From positions 1-64,000 of the forward strand of contig JAKJJU010000011.1 in the NCBI GenBank assembly GCA_021713295.1: a DNA stretch of 64,000 nt, read 5' to 3'. Below, in pieces: positions 18,455 to 27,105 of the stretch (its first letter is position 1; each line of letters opens with the position of its first letter). The position numbers and the translations under genes are program-made. Below the pieces are notes generated by a model, which was given only the letters and a program-made list of their open reading frames with translations, made no database searches and was not told the origin of the DNA. Source of the DNA: Thiotrichales bacterium 19S3-11 (lineage in GTDB: Bacteria > Pseudomonadota > Gammaproteobacteria > Francisellales > Francisellaceae).

Positions 18455-19717
18455 TTATTTTTTATAATCTAATAAAAATGCCCCTGAGAAAAATTTAGAC
18501 CGTTGAGGCATGAGCACGTTAAAACCTTGCTTTTGGAAATTTGTGATTTGCTTATGAAAATTAATATCTAACTCTGTTAGCTCTTTTAATAACGTTACTT
18601 GATTATTTTTGCTTGCCGAACTGACCCTATCAGTTATTACCCTGAGGGTCAGAAATTTTGCAAGTTGAACAAATCTAGTATCATCAGAAAAATTTAATTT
18701 AGATATCGTATCCCTATAAATCTCAAACAACTTATTAACTTTTATGGCAAATTCAGTTAAGTTAATGACTTTTTCAGGTTTATAGATCACCGTATGAATA
18801 GGGATGCTAAAGTAATATTTTTTATCTTCTAAAAGAGAAAACATTGCAGGGATCATAATAAATGGTGCTGTATCACTCTTATAAACTTCATTAAAAATAA
18901 AATGCAGATCATCTAATGGGATAGACTTTGAGTCATTTGCCAAAACATATGATGCTTTATATTCACATACCATTTTATAAATATCTTTCACTATTTCGTT
19001 AATATATGAACTATTTTTCATGTTTGAATAAAATCTTCTTATATATGATAAAGTTATATTATAATATTCATAACTAACAGCAAATGATTCTTCATCAAGA
19101 AAATAATTATATATATAATCTAATAACTTTAATGAGTATATATCTTGTTTATTTTGTATCTTTTTATGCAATTCAATAGGAAATGCTAAGAATTCTGCTC
19201 TCCACTTACTATTATATCCTTTACATATTTCTCTAAGTAAATAAAAGTCATCCATGCCCGTAACATATTTCATGATATCATGATCCAGATAATTACTGAC
19301 TTCATGATATTTAGCAGTATTACCAAAATTTCCGATCATCATAGGATTTCTTGTACCCGCACAAATTGAAATATTAGGAAATGCATATTCATAAAATTTT
19401 TTACTTAGAAATGACGCAATATAAACCAAATCTCCTGCTTTAAGTATTCTGTGAGTTAAATTAAACTCTCCAACATTCATAAAAAATTCAAAGTTATTAT
19501 TTAAGAAAATACTAAAAGGAATATTTTCTAAAATCTTACTTCCATCAGGCCTATAAAAAAAATGCTCATCACCCACAATTTGTCCATAAGCATAACTATA
19601 TTTTTTAAATGTATACGTTTCAATTCCTGGATATTCAGCTAAAAGCTGATAAAACGGTTGATTTACCGCCTCAATCAAATGCTTGCATTCATCCCAGCTT
19701 AGCTCTTCAATACCCAT
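18455..19717 (-). CDS. Unrecognised 420-residue protein
   Basis: No known domain is recognised. The protein has no signal peptide or clear membrane helix and is rich in Tyr, Phe, Asn, Ile and Lys. Its DNA looks more AT-rich than the neighbours, with many AAT and ATA codons, a possible sign of separate origin. The start is an ATG in frame with a long uninterrupted reading frame, so it is very likely a real gene. It converges on the YcaO operon with a gap of 16 bases. Its function and any link to that operon are unknown. Confidence 0.7.
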   Translation of the reverse strand: MGIEELSWDECKHLIEAVNQPFYQLLAEYPGIETYTFKKYSYAYGQIVGDEHFFYRPDGSKILENIPFSIFLNNNFEFFMNVGEFNLTHRILKAGDLVYIASFLSKKFYEYAFPNISICAGTRNPMMIGNFGNTAKYHEVSNYLDHDIMKYVTGMDDFYLLREICKGYNSKWRAEFLAFPIELHKKIQNKQDIYSLKLLDYIYNYFLDEESFAVSYEYYNITLSYIRRFYSNMKNSSYINEIVKDIYKMVCEYKASYVLANDSKSIPLDDLHFIFNEVYKSDTAPFIMIPAMFSLLEDKKYYFSIPIHTVIYKPEKVINLTEFAIKVNKLFEIYRDTISKLNFSDDTRFVQLAKFLTLRVITDRVSSASKNNQVTLLKELTELDINFHKQITNFQKQGFNVLMPQRSKFFSGAFLLDYKK

Positions 19718-20040
19718 GAAAAAACCTTAACAATTCATATGCTCTCTATTCTAGTCAATGCAATGATTAATTTAAACAACAAGGCATTAACAATTTTTTA
19801 AAAAACATGGATAATTTTTATTGCCATACTTTTTTATGATGTTATAATTACAAACATAAGCTAAAGGAAGATAAGCATCAAGGAATTTGATAGAAGTTAT
19901 TTTAATACAGGTAATAACATTTCTTTTAATATTAAACGAATATTTAATTATTTTATAATATAAAATAAACAGATTTGGAAGCAAAAATCCACTAATAATA
20001 CTGTCCATCCTCAAGTTTTACAGTGGTATTTTACTTCCTT
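19718..20040. other. AT-rich gene-free stretch
   Basis: No supported gene. A 75-codon frame on the minus strand (19787-20014) begins ATG but is Ile/Asn/Lys/Tyr-rich, has no ribosome binding site that I can see, and no recognisable pattern. It is probably a chance frame in AT-rich DNA. The right end passes into the structured region described next. Confidence 0.5.
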
Positions 20041-20168
20041 GTAGCCGACATACGGTCATCACTTTGAACAAAGATTAACGGCTACAGAATTTCTAATCAA
20101 GCATATGCTTGATTACACTTAGGTTCCATCCCTGGCATCGACTACCTCTCTCTCTACGGTCGATGCCA
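20041..20168. repeat. Cluster of three inverted repeats downstream of katG
   Basis: Three perfect inverted repeats follow each other: GTAGCCG (20041-20047) with CGGCTAC (20079-20085); a 22-bp uninterrupted palindrome at 20094-20115 (half-site TAATCAAGCAT); and TGGCATCGAC (20133-20142) with GTCGATGCCA (20159-20168). The last one lies 13 bases from the katG stop and could be its terminator or 3' end, though it lacks a T-run. GGTTCCATCCCTGGCATCG (20122-20140) recurs almost exactly at 31657-31674. The set looks like a structured RNA or a palindromic intergenic element rather than chance. Confidence 0.6.
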
Positions 20169-20180
20169 CCTAATGGGTAA

Positions 20181-22427
20181 CTATCTTTTTAATGGGTGTT
20201 TACCCTTCTTAGGATTAGGTGCAAGATCAAAACGCCCTAAGTTCATGACTTTCACCCAAGCTCGAACAAAGTCTTTAATAAACTTTTTCTTAGCATCACT
20301 AGAGCCATAAACTTCTGCAACTGCCCTTAATTCAGAGTTAGAACCAAAAATCAAATCAACTGAAGTTGCCTTCCATACAAGCTTTCCTGTTTTGCGATCA
20401 TAACCTTCGTATTCACCTTCATTGGTTTTTGATTTTTTCCAGACAATAGACATATCCAAAAGATTAACAAAATAATCATTGCTCAAGGCACCTGGATTAT
20501 TCGTAAAGACACCATCTTGTGAGTTATCATAATTTGCATTAAGCACACGTAAACCACCAACTAATACCGTCATTTGTGGAATATTTAAATCAAGCATACT
20601 TGCTTTATTAACCAATGCTTGTGGTGGCGATAGCTTAGTTTTGGTTGCATCAAAGTAATTAATAAAACCATCAGCCGTTGGCTCTAAGTAACCAAATGAT
20701 TGAATATCAGTTTCTTTTTGTGATGCATCTGTGCGCCCTGGTATAAACGGAATAGTAAGTTTATAGCCCGCTTTTTTAACACCTTCTTCAACTGCTGTAT
20801 TACCGGCTAATATAATTAAATCAGCAAGAGAGATTTTTCTGCCATCCGTTTGGCTTTGATTAAATTTCGTTTGGATTGCTTGAAGTTTAGATAGAACGTT
20901 TGCTAACGCTTTAGGTTCATTTGCTGGCCAATCTTTTTGCGGTAAAAGAGCAACTCTTGCCCCATTTGCTCCACCACGCATGTCTGTTTTACGGTAGGAT
21001 GAAGCCGAAGCCCAAGCTGTTTTAATTAATTCAGGCATTGTTAAACCAGAGTTTAATATCTCTACTTTTAGGCTTGCAACATCTTTGGCATTAACTAACT
21101 TATAATTAGCTTTGGGTATCGGATCTTGCCAAATCATAACCTCCTTAGGAACCCAAGGTCCTAAATACCGCGAAGTAGGCCCCATATCGCGATGGGTTAA
21201 TTTAAACCAAGCTTCTGCAAAAGCTGCTTCAAATGCTTTAGGATGACGTTTAAAGTATTCAGAAATTTTATTATAATCCGGATCTGCTTTCATGGATAAA
21301 TCCGTTGTAAACATCATAGGCGCATGGCGTTTGTTAGGATCAAATGCATCTGGTACTAAATTATCGGCAGACTTATTTTTAGGTCGCCATTGCGTAGCAC
21401 CAGCAGGACTTTTAGTTTTTACCCACTTAAATGTATATAAATTTTCGAAGTAATTGCTATCATTCCACTTTGCAGGTGTAATCGTCCATGATCCCTCTAA
21501 ACCACTCGTAATGGTATCTGGGCCATCACCTTTTTTAAAACTATTTTTCCAACCTAAGCCTTGCTCTTGAATCGGTGCTGCCTCAGGTGCTGGCCCTAGA
21601 TATTTTGGACTAGCTGCCCCATGCGCCTTACCAAATGAATGACCGCCGGCAATTAAAGCAACGGTCTCTTGATCATTCATACCCATTCTAGCAAATGTAT
21701 CACGAATTTGTTTTGCTGCTAATAATGGATCAGGATTACCCCCAGGGCCTTCAGGATTAACATAAATTAAACCCATCTGAGTTGCAGCAAATGGTTTTTT
21801 AAGATCTGCTTTTTTATTTAAATTACTTGAAAGCCATTGATCGCCTTCTCCCCAATTAATTTGATCACTCTGCCAATCATCCTCTCGACCAAAAGCAAAA
21901 CCAATCGTTTTAACTCCCATTGACTCCATTGCGACAGTACCTGCATATACAATTAAGTCTGACCATGAAACAGCATCACCGTATTTCTGTTTAATTGGCC
22001 ATAAAAGACGTCTTGCTTTATCCAAATTAACATTATCGGGCCAACTATTTAGCGGTGCAAAACGAATTTGTCCACCATCAGCACCCCCTCTGCCATCAAA
22101 AACACGATACGTACCTGCACTGTGCCAAGATAACCTGATGAAAAAAGGTCCATAATTCCCAAAATCAGCTGGCCACCAATCTTGAGATGTGGTTAACAGT
22201 TTGATCATATCAGCTCTTAATGCCTTAACATCAAGCTTTTGGAACGCTTGTTTATAATGATAATGCCGATTCATAGGACTATCTAATTCATTTAAATTAC
22301 GCAAAGGCGATAAATCCAGCTTTTTAGGCCACCAATAGTCATTCGTCTTAGGTTGATTTTCTGCAATTGCAGTAGTCGATGTAACAGCAAGTGCTAGTAG
22401 TAAAATAGATGTAATTTGTTTTAACAT
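20181..22427 (-). CDS. katG: Catalase-peroxidase KatG, exported
   Basis: A bifunctional heme enzyme that destroys hydrogen peroxide. The N-terminal domain has the distal heme site [10 protein letters not shown] (Trp and His), the Tyr of [10 protein letters not shown] and the proximal His of [10 protein letters not shown]. The second domain is the usual degenerate copy. I take the ATG at 22427, behind AAAGGTGAG; it opens a Sec signal peptide ([21 protein letters not shown]). An in-frame upstream ATG at 22475 would bury that signal. A periplasmic KatG is known in Francisella, so this is a phylogenetic hint. Length after processing is normal. Confidence 0.95.
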   Translation of the reverse strand: MLKQITSILLLALAVTSTTAIAENQPKTNDYWWPKKLDLSPLRNLNELDSPMNRHYHYKQAFQKLDVKALRADMIKLLTTSQDWWPADFGNYGPFFIRLSWHSAGTYRVFDGRGGADGGQIRFAPLNSWPDNVNLDKARRLLWPIKQKYGDAVSWSDLIVYAGTVAMESMGVKTIGFAFGREDDWQSDQINWGEGDQWLSSNLNKKADLKKPFAATQMGLIYVNPEGPGGNPDPLLAAKQIRDTFARMGMNDQETVALIAGGHSFGKAHGAASPKYLGPAPEAAPIQEQGLGWKNSFKKGDGPDTITSGLEGSWTITPAKWNDSNYFENLYTFKWVKTKSPAGATQWRPKNKSADNLVPDAFDPNKRHAPMMFTTDLSMKADPDYNKISEYFKRHPKAFEAAFAEAWFKLTHRDMGPTSRYLGPWVPKEVMIWQDPIPKANYKLVNAKDVASLKVEILNSGLTMPELIKTAWASASSYRKTDMRGGANGARVALLPQKDWPANEPKALANVLSKLQAIQTKFNQSQTDGRKISLADLIILAGNTAVEEGVKKAGYKLTIPFIPGRTDASQKETDIQSFGYLEPTADGFINYFDATKTKLSPPQALVNKASMLDLNIPQMTVLVGGLRVLNANYDNSQDGVFTNNPGALSNDYFVNLLDMSIVWKKSKTNEGEYEGYDRKTGKLVWKATSVDLIFGSNSELRAVAEVYGSSDAKKKFIKDFVRAWVKVMNLGRFDLAPNPKKGKHPLKR

Positions 22428-22523
22428 AAGTAAACTCACCTTTGATGTTTGCCTTATATCTATTTTAGAAAACATTTATGATTTTTTTTAAGCCGTAACA
22501 TCTTTTTCTAAAAATAAATTGCC

Positions 22524-22552
22524 TTGACATCAATAATAAAAACTTTGATAAT
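22524..22552 (+). promoter_or_regulatory. Sigma70-type promoter of the ABC-F gene leader
   Basis: TTGACA at 22524-22529 and GATAAT at 22547-22552 are separated by 17 bases, close to the consensus. Transcription would begin near 22559 and give a leader of about 140 bases in front of the ABC-F start. It faces away from katG. Confidence 0.7.
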
Positions 22553-22576
22553 ATTTAATGATTAAATTTACTATTT

Positions 22577-22665
22577 GAGGTTGAAAACGCATCATGAACA
22601 CAATCGCTTAAATTTGCCCAACTACATGGGCACGTCACTGGATAGCTTCTTTAGGCTATCTGTTC
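22577..22665 (+). promoter_or_regulatory. Putative attenuator leader with a five-codon ORF (MNTIA)
   Basis: Inside the leader, GAGG (22577-22580) precedes ATGAACACAATCGCTTAA (22594-22611), encoding MNTIA and a stop. Two hairpins follow: GCCCA (22616-22620) with TGGGC (22627-22631), and GATAGC (22641-22646) with GCTATC (22655-22660), followed by TGTTCGTTT. A short ORF then hairpins ahead of an ABC-F gene is the layout of ribosome-stalling attenuators that induce antibiotic-protection ABC-F genes. The regulation is inferred; only the layout is seen. Confidence 0.45.
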
Positions 22666-22700
22666 GTTTCAAAAGCCCAAGCAATTTTAAGAGAGTTTAT

Positions 22701-24131
22701 ATGCACCAACCTATTTTTTTAGATCGTATTAGTTTAGGATTTTCTGATAAAAGTTGTTTTGAAGACTTTACTGGTTATATCTACCCCGATAGTCGCATCG
22801 CAATTATCGGCAACAATGGCAGTGGTAAATCAAGTTTGCTTAATATACTGCGTGGCAAACTAGCGCCATCTGGGGGTGAGGTAATACTCCCTAAAGCTAC
22901 CAATATTGGTTATGTTGAACAAACCATCGATCACTATGAGCACTTAAGTGGTGCACAACGACTTCATAAAAAACTTTCACAGGCTCTAGCAGTATCTCCT
23001 GATATCTTATTACTCGATGAGCCAACTAATCATCTGGATTGCCATAACCGTAAAAGTCTAATACGTATGCTTAAAAACTTTCATGGCACGCTGATTGTTG
23101 CAACGCATGACATAAAATTACTTAATTCTTGCTTTGATGGTTTATGGCATATCCATAATAATCAAATTCATCAACACACTGGGACTTATCACAGCTACTT
23201 GCATCAACACTATCAAAAACAACAAGCAATTGAGCATGAACTTGTTCGTATTAAAAAAGAAAAACAACAGTTACATCAAGATTTGATGAAGGAGCAAAAG
23301 CGCGCAGCTAAAAGCAAGCAAAAAGGTAAAAAAAGTATTCATAATAAGAAATGGCCAACCGTTGTCAGTACTACCAAAGCATCACGATCACAACAAACAA
23401 CCGCTAAAAAGCAATCGACTTTAAATCACAAGCGTCATACGCTAATACAACAAAAATCACTCATAAACCCACCCAAGGCCATAGCGATTAAATTCTCTAT
23501 AACAAGTGATAAAATTTCACAACATACGATCTTATCAGTTCATAATGCCGATATTGGTTATGCCACTGAAAAGCCTGTACTTAAAGCCATCAACCTAAGT
23601 CTAAAAGCTAATGAGCGTATCCATATAGCCGGTGATAATACATCTGGAAAATCAACTTTATTAAAAGCCATCATCTCTGATAAACAAATTATTAAAACGG
23701 GGGATTGGTATTTGCCTAAGCATCAAACAATAGGTTACTTAGATCAACATTATAATAATCTAAAACCCAAGCGTTCGGTTATTGATCATCTAAGAGAAGT
23801 ACAACCACACTGGGATGACCAACAATTACGACATCACTTAAACGATTTTTTATTTTCAAATACTGAAAGTATTTCAAAGCTTATAACTTTTCTATCTGGA
23901 GGCGAAAAAATGCGCCTATCACTTTGTATGATTGCTGCAAAGACACCTAATTTATTAATTCTTGATGAAATTACAAATAATATTGATTTAGAGACTAAAA
24001 ATCAGCTTATTAACGTTTTAGAAGCCTATCCTGGTGCTATAATTATCGTCTCTCATGAGTCAGAGTTTTTAAAGTCACTGTCAATTGATACTACCTATAA
24101 ACTTCAAGATCAACGCTTACTAACTAAATAA
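22701..24131 (+). CDS. ABC-F family ATPase with a shortened first domain
   Basis: A soluble protein with two ABC domains and no membrane part, thus ABC-F, a family acting on the ribosome. Domain 1 has Walker A GNNGSGKSS, but the signature LSGAQ comes only about 40 residues later, so the usual helical subdomain is missing; Walker B is ILLLDEPTNHLD. A basic linker (about 180-255, Lys/Gln-rich) follows. Domain 2 has GDNTSGKST, LSGGEKMRLSL and LLILDEITNNID. The frame is open to a TTG at 22575, but the ATG at 22701 starts the domain normally (477 codons). It may be a ribosome-protection resistance factor; the substrate is unknown. Confidence 0.8.
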   Translation: MHQPIFLDRISLGFSDKSCFEDFTGYIYPDSRIAIIGNNGSGKSSLLNILRGKLAPSGGEVILPKATNIGYVEQTIDHYEHLSGAQRLHKKLSQALAVSPDILLLDEPTNHLDCHNRKSLIRMLKNFHGTLIVATHDIKLLNSCFDGLWHIHNNQIHQHTGTYHSYLHQHYQKQQAIEHELVRIKKEKQQLHQDLMKEQKRAAKSKQKGKKSIHNKKWPTVVSTTKASRSQQTTAKKQSTLNHKRHTLIQQKSLINPPKAIAIKFSITSDKISQHTILSVHNADIGYATEKPVLKAINLSLKANERIHIAGDNTSGKSTLLKAIISDKQIIKTGDWYLPKHQTIGYLDQHYNNLKPKRSVIDHLREVQPHWDDQQLRHHLNDFLFSNTESISKLITFLSGGEKMRLSLCMIAAKTPNLLILDEITNNIDLETKNQLINVLEAYPGAIIIVSHESEFLKSLSIDTTYKLQDQRLLTK

Positions 24132-24362
24132 CATGATGGTAGAATACTAATTAATCAAGCCATAAACAGATTTATATTGATGATGATATGCTACAACGTA
24201 AACTTAGTGACTGTGGCACGGAAAAGTCTTATTTCCATTGGCAGAAGCAAGTATATATAAAATATAATATTTAATTATTTTGATATACCCAGTATGGCGT
24301 ATTTCTCACAACATAAATTGACATAACCTATATAAGCTTTTTTAAGTATATGTAAGAATATA
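24132..24362. other. Gene-free stretch after the ABC-F gene
   Basis: AT-rich DNA between the ABC-F stop and a structured repeat. The only frame of note is ATG at 24188 running 28 codons to TAA, with no ribosome binding site, so I do not call it a gene. No clear terminator stem was seen. Confidence 0.5.
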
Positions 24363-24363
24363 C

Positions 24364-24446
24364 TTGCAACCCCCTAGGAAAGAGCGAGGCATTCTATAAA
24401 GGATAAGAATACAATCAACACGGAAGTTGATCGCTCTGACCGTATT
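24364..24446 (+). repeat. Structured intergenic repeat, copy 1
   Basis: First of three copies (others at 30059 and 53018). It shares TTGCAACCCCC then TAGGAAAGAGCGAGG, a GGATAAG core, and an end GTTGATCGCTCTGACCG. AGAGCGA (24381-24387) can pair with TCGCTCT (24431-24437), enclosing an ATCAAC/GTTGAT hairpin (24414-24419 with 24426-24431). The loop sequence varies among copies (ACGGAA here) while stems stay intact, which fits a folded RNA. It lies between convergent genes. Confidence 0.8.
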
Positions 24447-24522
24447 TTACCTAATTTATTATTTTTAGTAACTTCTATATAATTTGAAACAATAACACAT
24501 CTTCTCTAATTTTTAAAAAAAT

Positions 24523-24912
24523 TTAAATAAATACCTTTAAAGGCTCGGAAAATTCCTTTAAATATAACGACTGCGTCTGTTGAAAGTTATTTAAAAGCGT
24601 TTGTTGATCAAAGTTTTTTAAATCAAGCGGATGATGATGAAGATAGCGTCCAGCAAGTTGATAACAATCATTAACATAACATTGGGTATGAAGAATATGA
24701 TTATGCCAAAATTCATCAATCTCTTTTGTTGGTACTAATGAGGTATCAGGGTATTGAATTAACAGCCATAAAAAGCGTTTGTATAGTAGCTCACAGACTG
24801 TTGCATCTTTTTTTTGCCATTGCGGCAAAGGATATTCGCTAGAGCACATCTGATCTATAATATAAGATAAATCCAAATCTAGAACTGCCTGATAAGTCGT
24901 CTTTTTATTCAT
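24523..24912 (-). CDS. GRDP/DUF1399-like His-rich protein
   Basis: A 129-residue protein from the ATG at 24912 (an in-frame TTG lies further up at 24966). The central block EIDEFWHNHILHTQCYV, then DCYQLAGRYLHHHP, matches the pattern of the glycine-rich-domain-protein (DUF1399) family, which is known mainly by sequence. The His/Cys-rich block looks able to hold a metal, as an inference. It begins 27 bases after the stop of the small Cys peptide gene, on the same strand, so the two are probably one operon. Its biochemical role is unknown. Confidence 0.7.
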   Translation of the reverse strand: MNKKTTYQAVLDLDLSYIIDQMCSSEYPLPQWQKKDATVCELLYKRFLWLLIQYPDTSLVPTKEIDEFWHNHILHTQCYVNDCYQLAGRYLHHHPLDLKNFDQQTLLNNFQQTQSLYLKEFSEPLKVFI

Positions 24913-24938
24913 AGTTTTATGTGGTTTCTCTGTCACAA

Positions 24939-25082
24939 TCAGGCTCGACAAATCCCACTTACGCAACTACCCGTACAGGTAGCATGTACGGCTTCATCAG
25001 AAACAGCGACAAAGTGGCCTTGTTTTTTTTGATCCGATGGTGTTATAAACAAAGCTTCAATTAATTGATTGGCATCAAACAT
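24939..25082 (-). CDS. 47-residue peptide with a Cys-rich C-terminus
   Basis: ATG at 25082 follows AAGGAAA by six bases, and TGA is at 24941-24939. The peptide starts MFDANQLIEALFITPSDQ and ends HATCTGSCVSGICRA, with three Cys in the last 12 residues and none before. The acidic/amphipathic first part and the short Cys/Ser/Thr/Gly end resemble the leader/core layout of ribosomally made modified peptides or a metal-binding peptide. It is followed by the GRDP-like gene and is divergent from a TonB receptor gene. A possible promoter is TTGGTT/TATACC (reverse strand, 25136-25107). No family is recognised. Confidence 0.7.
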   Translation of the reverse strand: MFDANQLIEALFITPSDQKKQGHFVAVSDEAVHATCTGSCVSGICRA

Positions 25083-25106
25083 TTTATTTCCTTTTTCTTT
25101 GTATTC

Positions 25107-25136
25107 GGTATACTAGGCGCCAAGTATTTTAACCAA
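25107..25136 (-). promoter_or_regulatory. Candidate divergent promoter region of the peptide and receptor genes
   Basis: On the minus strand TTGGTT (25136-25131) and TATACC (25112-25107) are 18 bases apart, placing a start about 18 bases before the peptide ATG. On the plus strand TATACT (25109-25114) could be the -10 for the receptor gene, with a poor -35. The two overlap in a 78-base gap, so the genes are likely co-regulated. A GGCGCC palindrome (25117-25122) sits between. Confidence 0.45.
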
Positions 25137-25160
25137 AAAATATCTTTAGAATCAAATAAA

Positions 25161-27083
25161 ATGCAACGTAACTTTATCTTTTTTCATTATTTAACTGTTT
25201 TTTTTATTATTATTAGCTTATCAAAAGCCTATTCCGACACCTTAGATATCCCTGATATTCAGGTTCAAAATGATCAGAGCACCTCCAATAGTAGTTCCAG
25301 TGCTAATGGTATTGATGTTAGTTTTACCCAAGATGATCTGCAGCAGCAAGGAGCAACCACAACCAGCGAATTTCTCGAAAATCAAAGTATTCTACAGGTA
25401 ACAACCTCATCTTCTCAACAAGATCAAACTGCAATCTCAATGCGTGGTTTTGGCAATAATGCTAGTAGCAACACATTGATTTTAGTCGATGGTCTTCCGC
25501 TAACAAGCTTTACAAGTATTGGGCCTAACATCAATACTATTTTAGTTGATAATATCGATAAGATTAATATATTACCTGGCAGTTATGGCAGTCTTTATGG
25601 TAATCAAGCAGTTGGTGGCGTCGTTGATATCACAACCCATACACCCGCAGAGCGTTTAATTACATCCGGCATTAGCATGGGTAATAATGCACAAGCGCAA
25701 ACCTATGGATTTTATAGTGAACGTTATCCATCGAATCTTGGTGTAAGCTTAGGCGCTATGGCAACGACAACCGATCATGATCAGCCACATAATGATCAAA
25801 ATAACTACAATATTAATGCTAAAGTCGACTATCTAGGTAGCTATAATACAACAAGCCTAAATCTACTATCATTCCATAACTACCTTCAACTACCACAAGC
25901 AAAAAACTATAATACAGGCGCGCTCATTCCATCAATGGCCCAATCCTCTGAGATTACTAACACCATTGCCTATCTAACAAATCAATACCAGTTCAATGAT
26001 AATCTATCACTTAAAAGTGATGGTATGTATATTGATGCTAACACTAAAGCTGAGCTAACAAACTCTGCTACCAATAATTCGATTGATCAAACTGGTGGCT
26101 TTATTCAAAATGAACTACATTATCTAGACTATGTAAACTTAGGCTTTAACCTACAGCAAAATCACTATAATAATGTTAACAGTTTACATAATAATACAGC
26201 CGATGAAACTACTTACGCTATCTACGATCATTTTAAACTTCCCATACCTTATGTTAAGAAATTAAAACTAATTCTAGGCAGTCGTTATGCTACACAATAC
26301 CTAACAGCAGAAGGGACGGATAAGCCAATCAAAAATAATGACACGGATGTATTTGTTTATAGTGCAGGCCTATTGTATCAACAAACGCCACATCTTGACT
26401 ACTATTTAAGGCGTGATACTAATTTTCGTTTTGTCAAAGGCAATGAGTTATTTATGACATCTGATGGGTCAATTAATACGAATTTAAATGCACAAACTGG
26501 TGCCTCTAATGAAGCAGGCATAAGCTATCATAAAGGTGCAAATCAGTTACAATTAAGCACATATATTCTAAATTTAGATAATGAACTTGCCTATGACCCA
26601 ACAATTGGTACGTTTGGTCAGATGTCGAATTTACCACCCACACAACGTATTGGCAGTGATTTCAATTTTCAAACTTACTTTAATCAATATGTTGGCATAA
26701 ATACGCAGCTAAGTTACGTTGACGCAAAAATAGTCTCAGGCGATCATAAAGGCAATCAAATTCCGGCCGTATCACCTTTTAATGCACTTATTGCCTTAAT
26801 GTTAAATTACCACAACTGGAGTATTTATCTTAATGAATCTTATCATAGTAGCTTTTATGCATCTAATGATATTGACAATCAAGGCCCTAAAATGCCCGGT
26901 TATTTTCTAACTAATTGTACTATTGAAAAATCATGGCAGTACTTCAGCATTAACTTAAGAGTATTAAATTTATTTAATCAACCCTATGTTCGCTATGCTG
27001 ATTTTTATTCAAGTGATGATATTAACTATTATGCTGGTGATGGTATCAGCATCCTTGTAAGCTTAACCTTTCATTTATCCTAA
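25161..27083 (+). CDS. TonB-dependent outer-membrane receptor
   Basis: A 640-residue outer-membrane receptor that takes up a ligand using energy passed by TonB. From the ATG at 25161 the protein opens with a signal peptide (IFFHYLTVFFIIISLSKAYS); an earlier in-frame start at 25065 would put extra residues ahead of it. The plug domain (about 45-150) includes ISMRGFGNNASSNTLILVDG and GSLYGNQAVGGVVDI. The barrel is Tyr/Asn-rich and ends in aromatic TFHLS-type strand residues (SILVSLTFHL). A TonB protein gene follows at 27106. The ligand is unknown; the divergent peptide gene is a candidate partner. Confidence 0.9.
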   Translation: MQRNFIFFHYLTVFFIIISLSKAYSDTLDIPDIQVQNDQSTSNSSSSANGIDVSFTQDDLQQQGATTTSEFLENQSILQVTTSSSQQDQTAISMRGFGNNASSNTLILVDGLPLTSFTSIGPNINTILVDNIDKINILPGSYGSLYGNQAVGGVVDITTHTPAERLITSGISMGNNAQAQTYGFYSERYPSNLGVSLGAMATTTDHDQPHNDQNNYNINAKVDYLGSYNTTSLNLLSFHNYLQLPQAKNYNTGALIPSMAQSSEITNTIAYLTNQYQFNDNLSLKSDGMYIDANTKAELTNSATNNSIDQTGGFIQNELHYLDYVNLGFNLQQNHYNNVNSLHNNTADETTYAIYDHFKLPIPYVKKLKLILGSRYATQYLTAEGTDKPIKNNDTDVFVYSAGLLYQQTPHLDYYLRRDTNFRFVKGNELFMTSDGSINTNLNAQTGASNEAGISYHKGANQLQLSTYILNLDNELAYDPTIGTFGQMSNLPPTQRIGSDFNFQTYFNQYVGINTQLSYVDAKIVSGDHKGNQIPAVSPFNALIALMLNYHNWSIYLNESYHSSFYASNDIDNQGPKMPGYFLTNCTIEKSWQYFSINLRVLNLFNQPYVRYADFYSSDDINYYAGDGISILVSLTFHLS

Positions 27084-27105
27084 TAACTTTAAGCGACTAG
27101 CACTT

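Noticed and set aside
19787-20014. 75-codon minus-strand frame upstream of the structured region
   Set aside because: Ile/Asn/Lys/Tyr-rich composition, no ribosome binding site and no recognisable pattern; expected by chance in AT-rich DNA.
22575-22700. N-terminal extension of the ABC-F protein from TTG 22575
   Set aside because: The extra 42 residues match no ABC-F start and overlap two RNA hairpins and a short leader ORF; the ATG at 22701 is normal.
24188-24274. 28-codon frame beginning ATG after the ABC-F gene
   Set aside because: No ribosome binding site and no recognisable sequence; too short to support.
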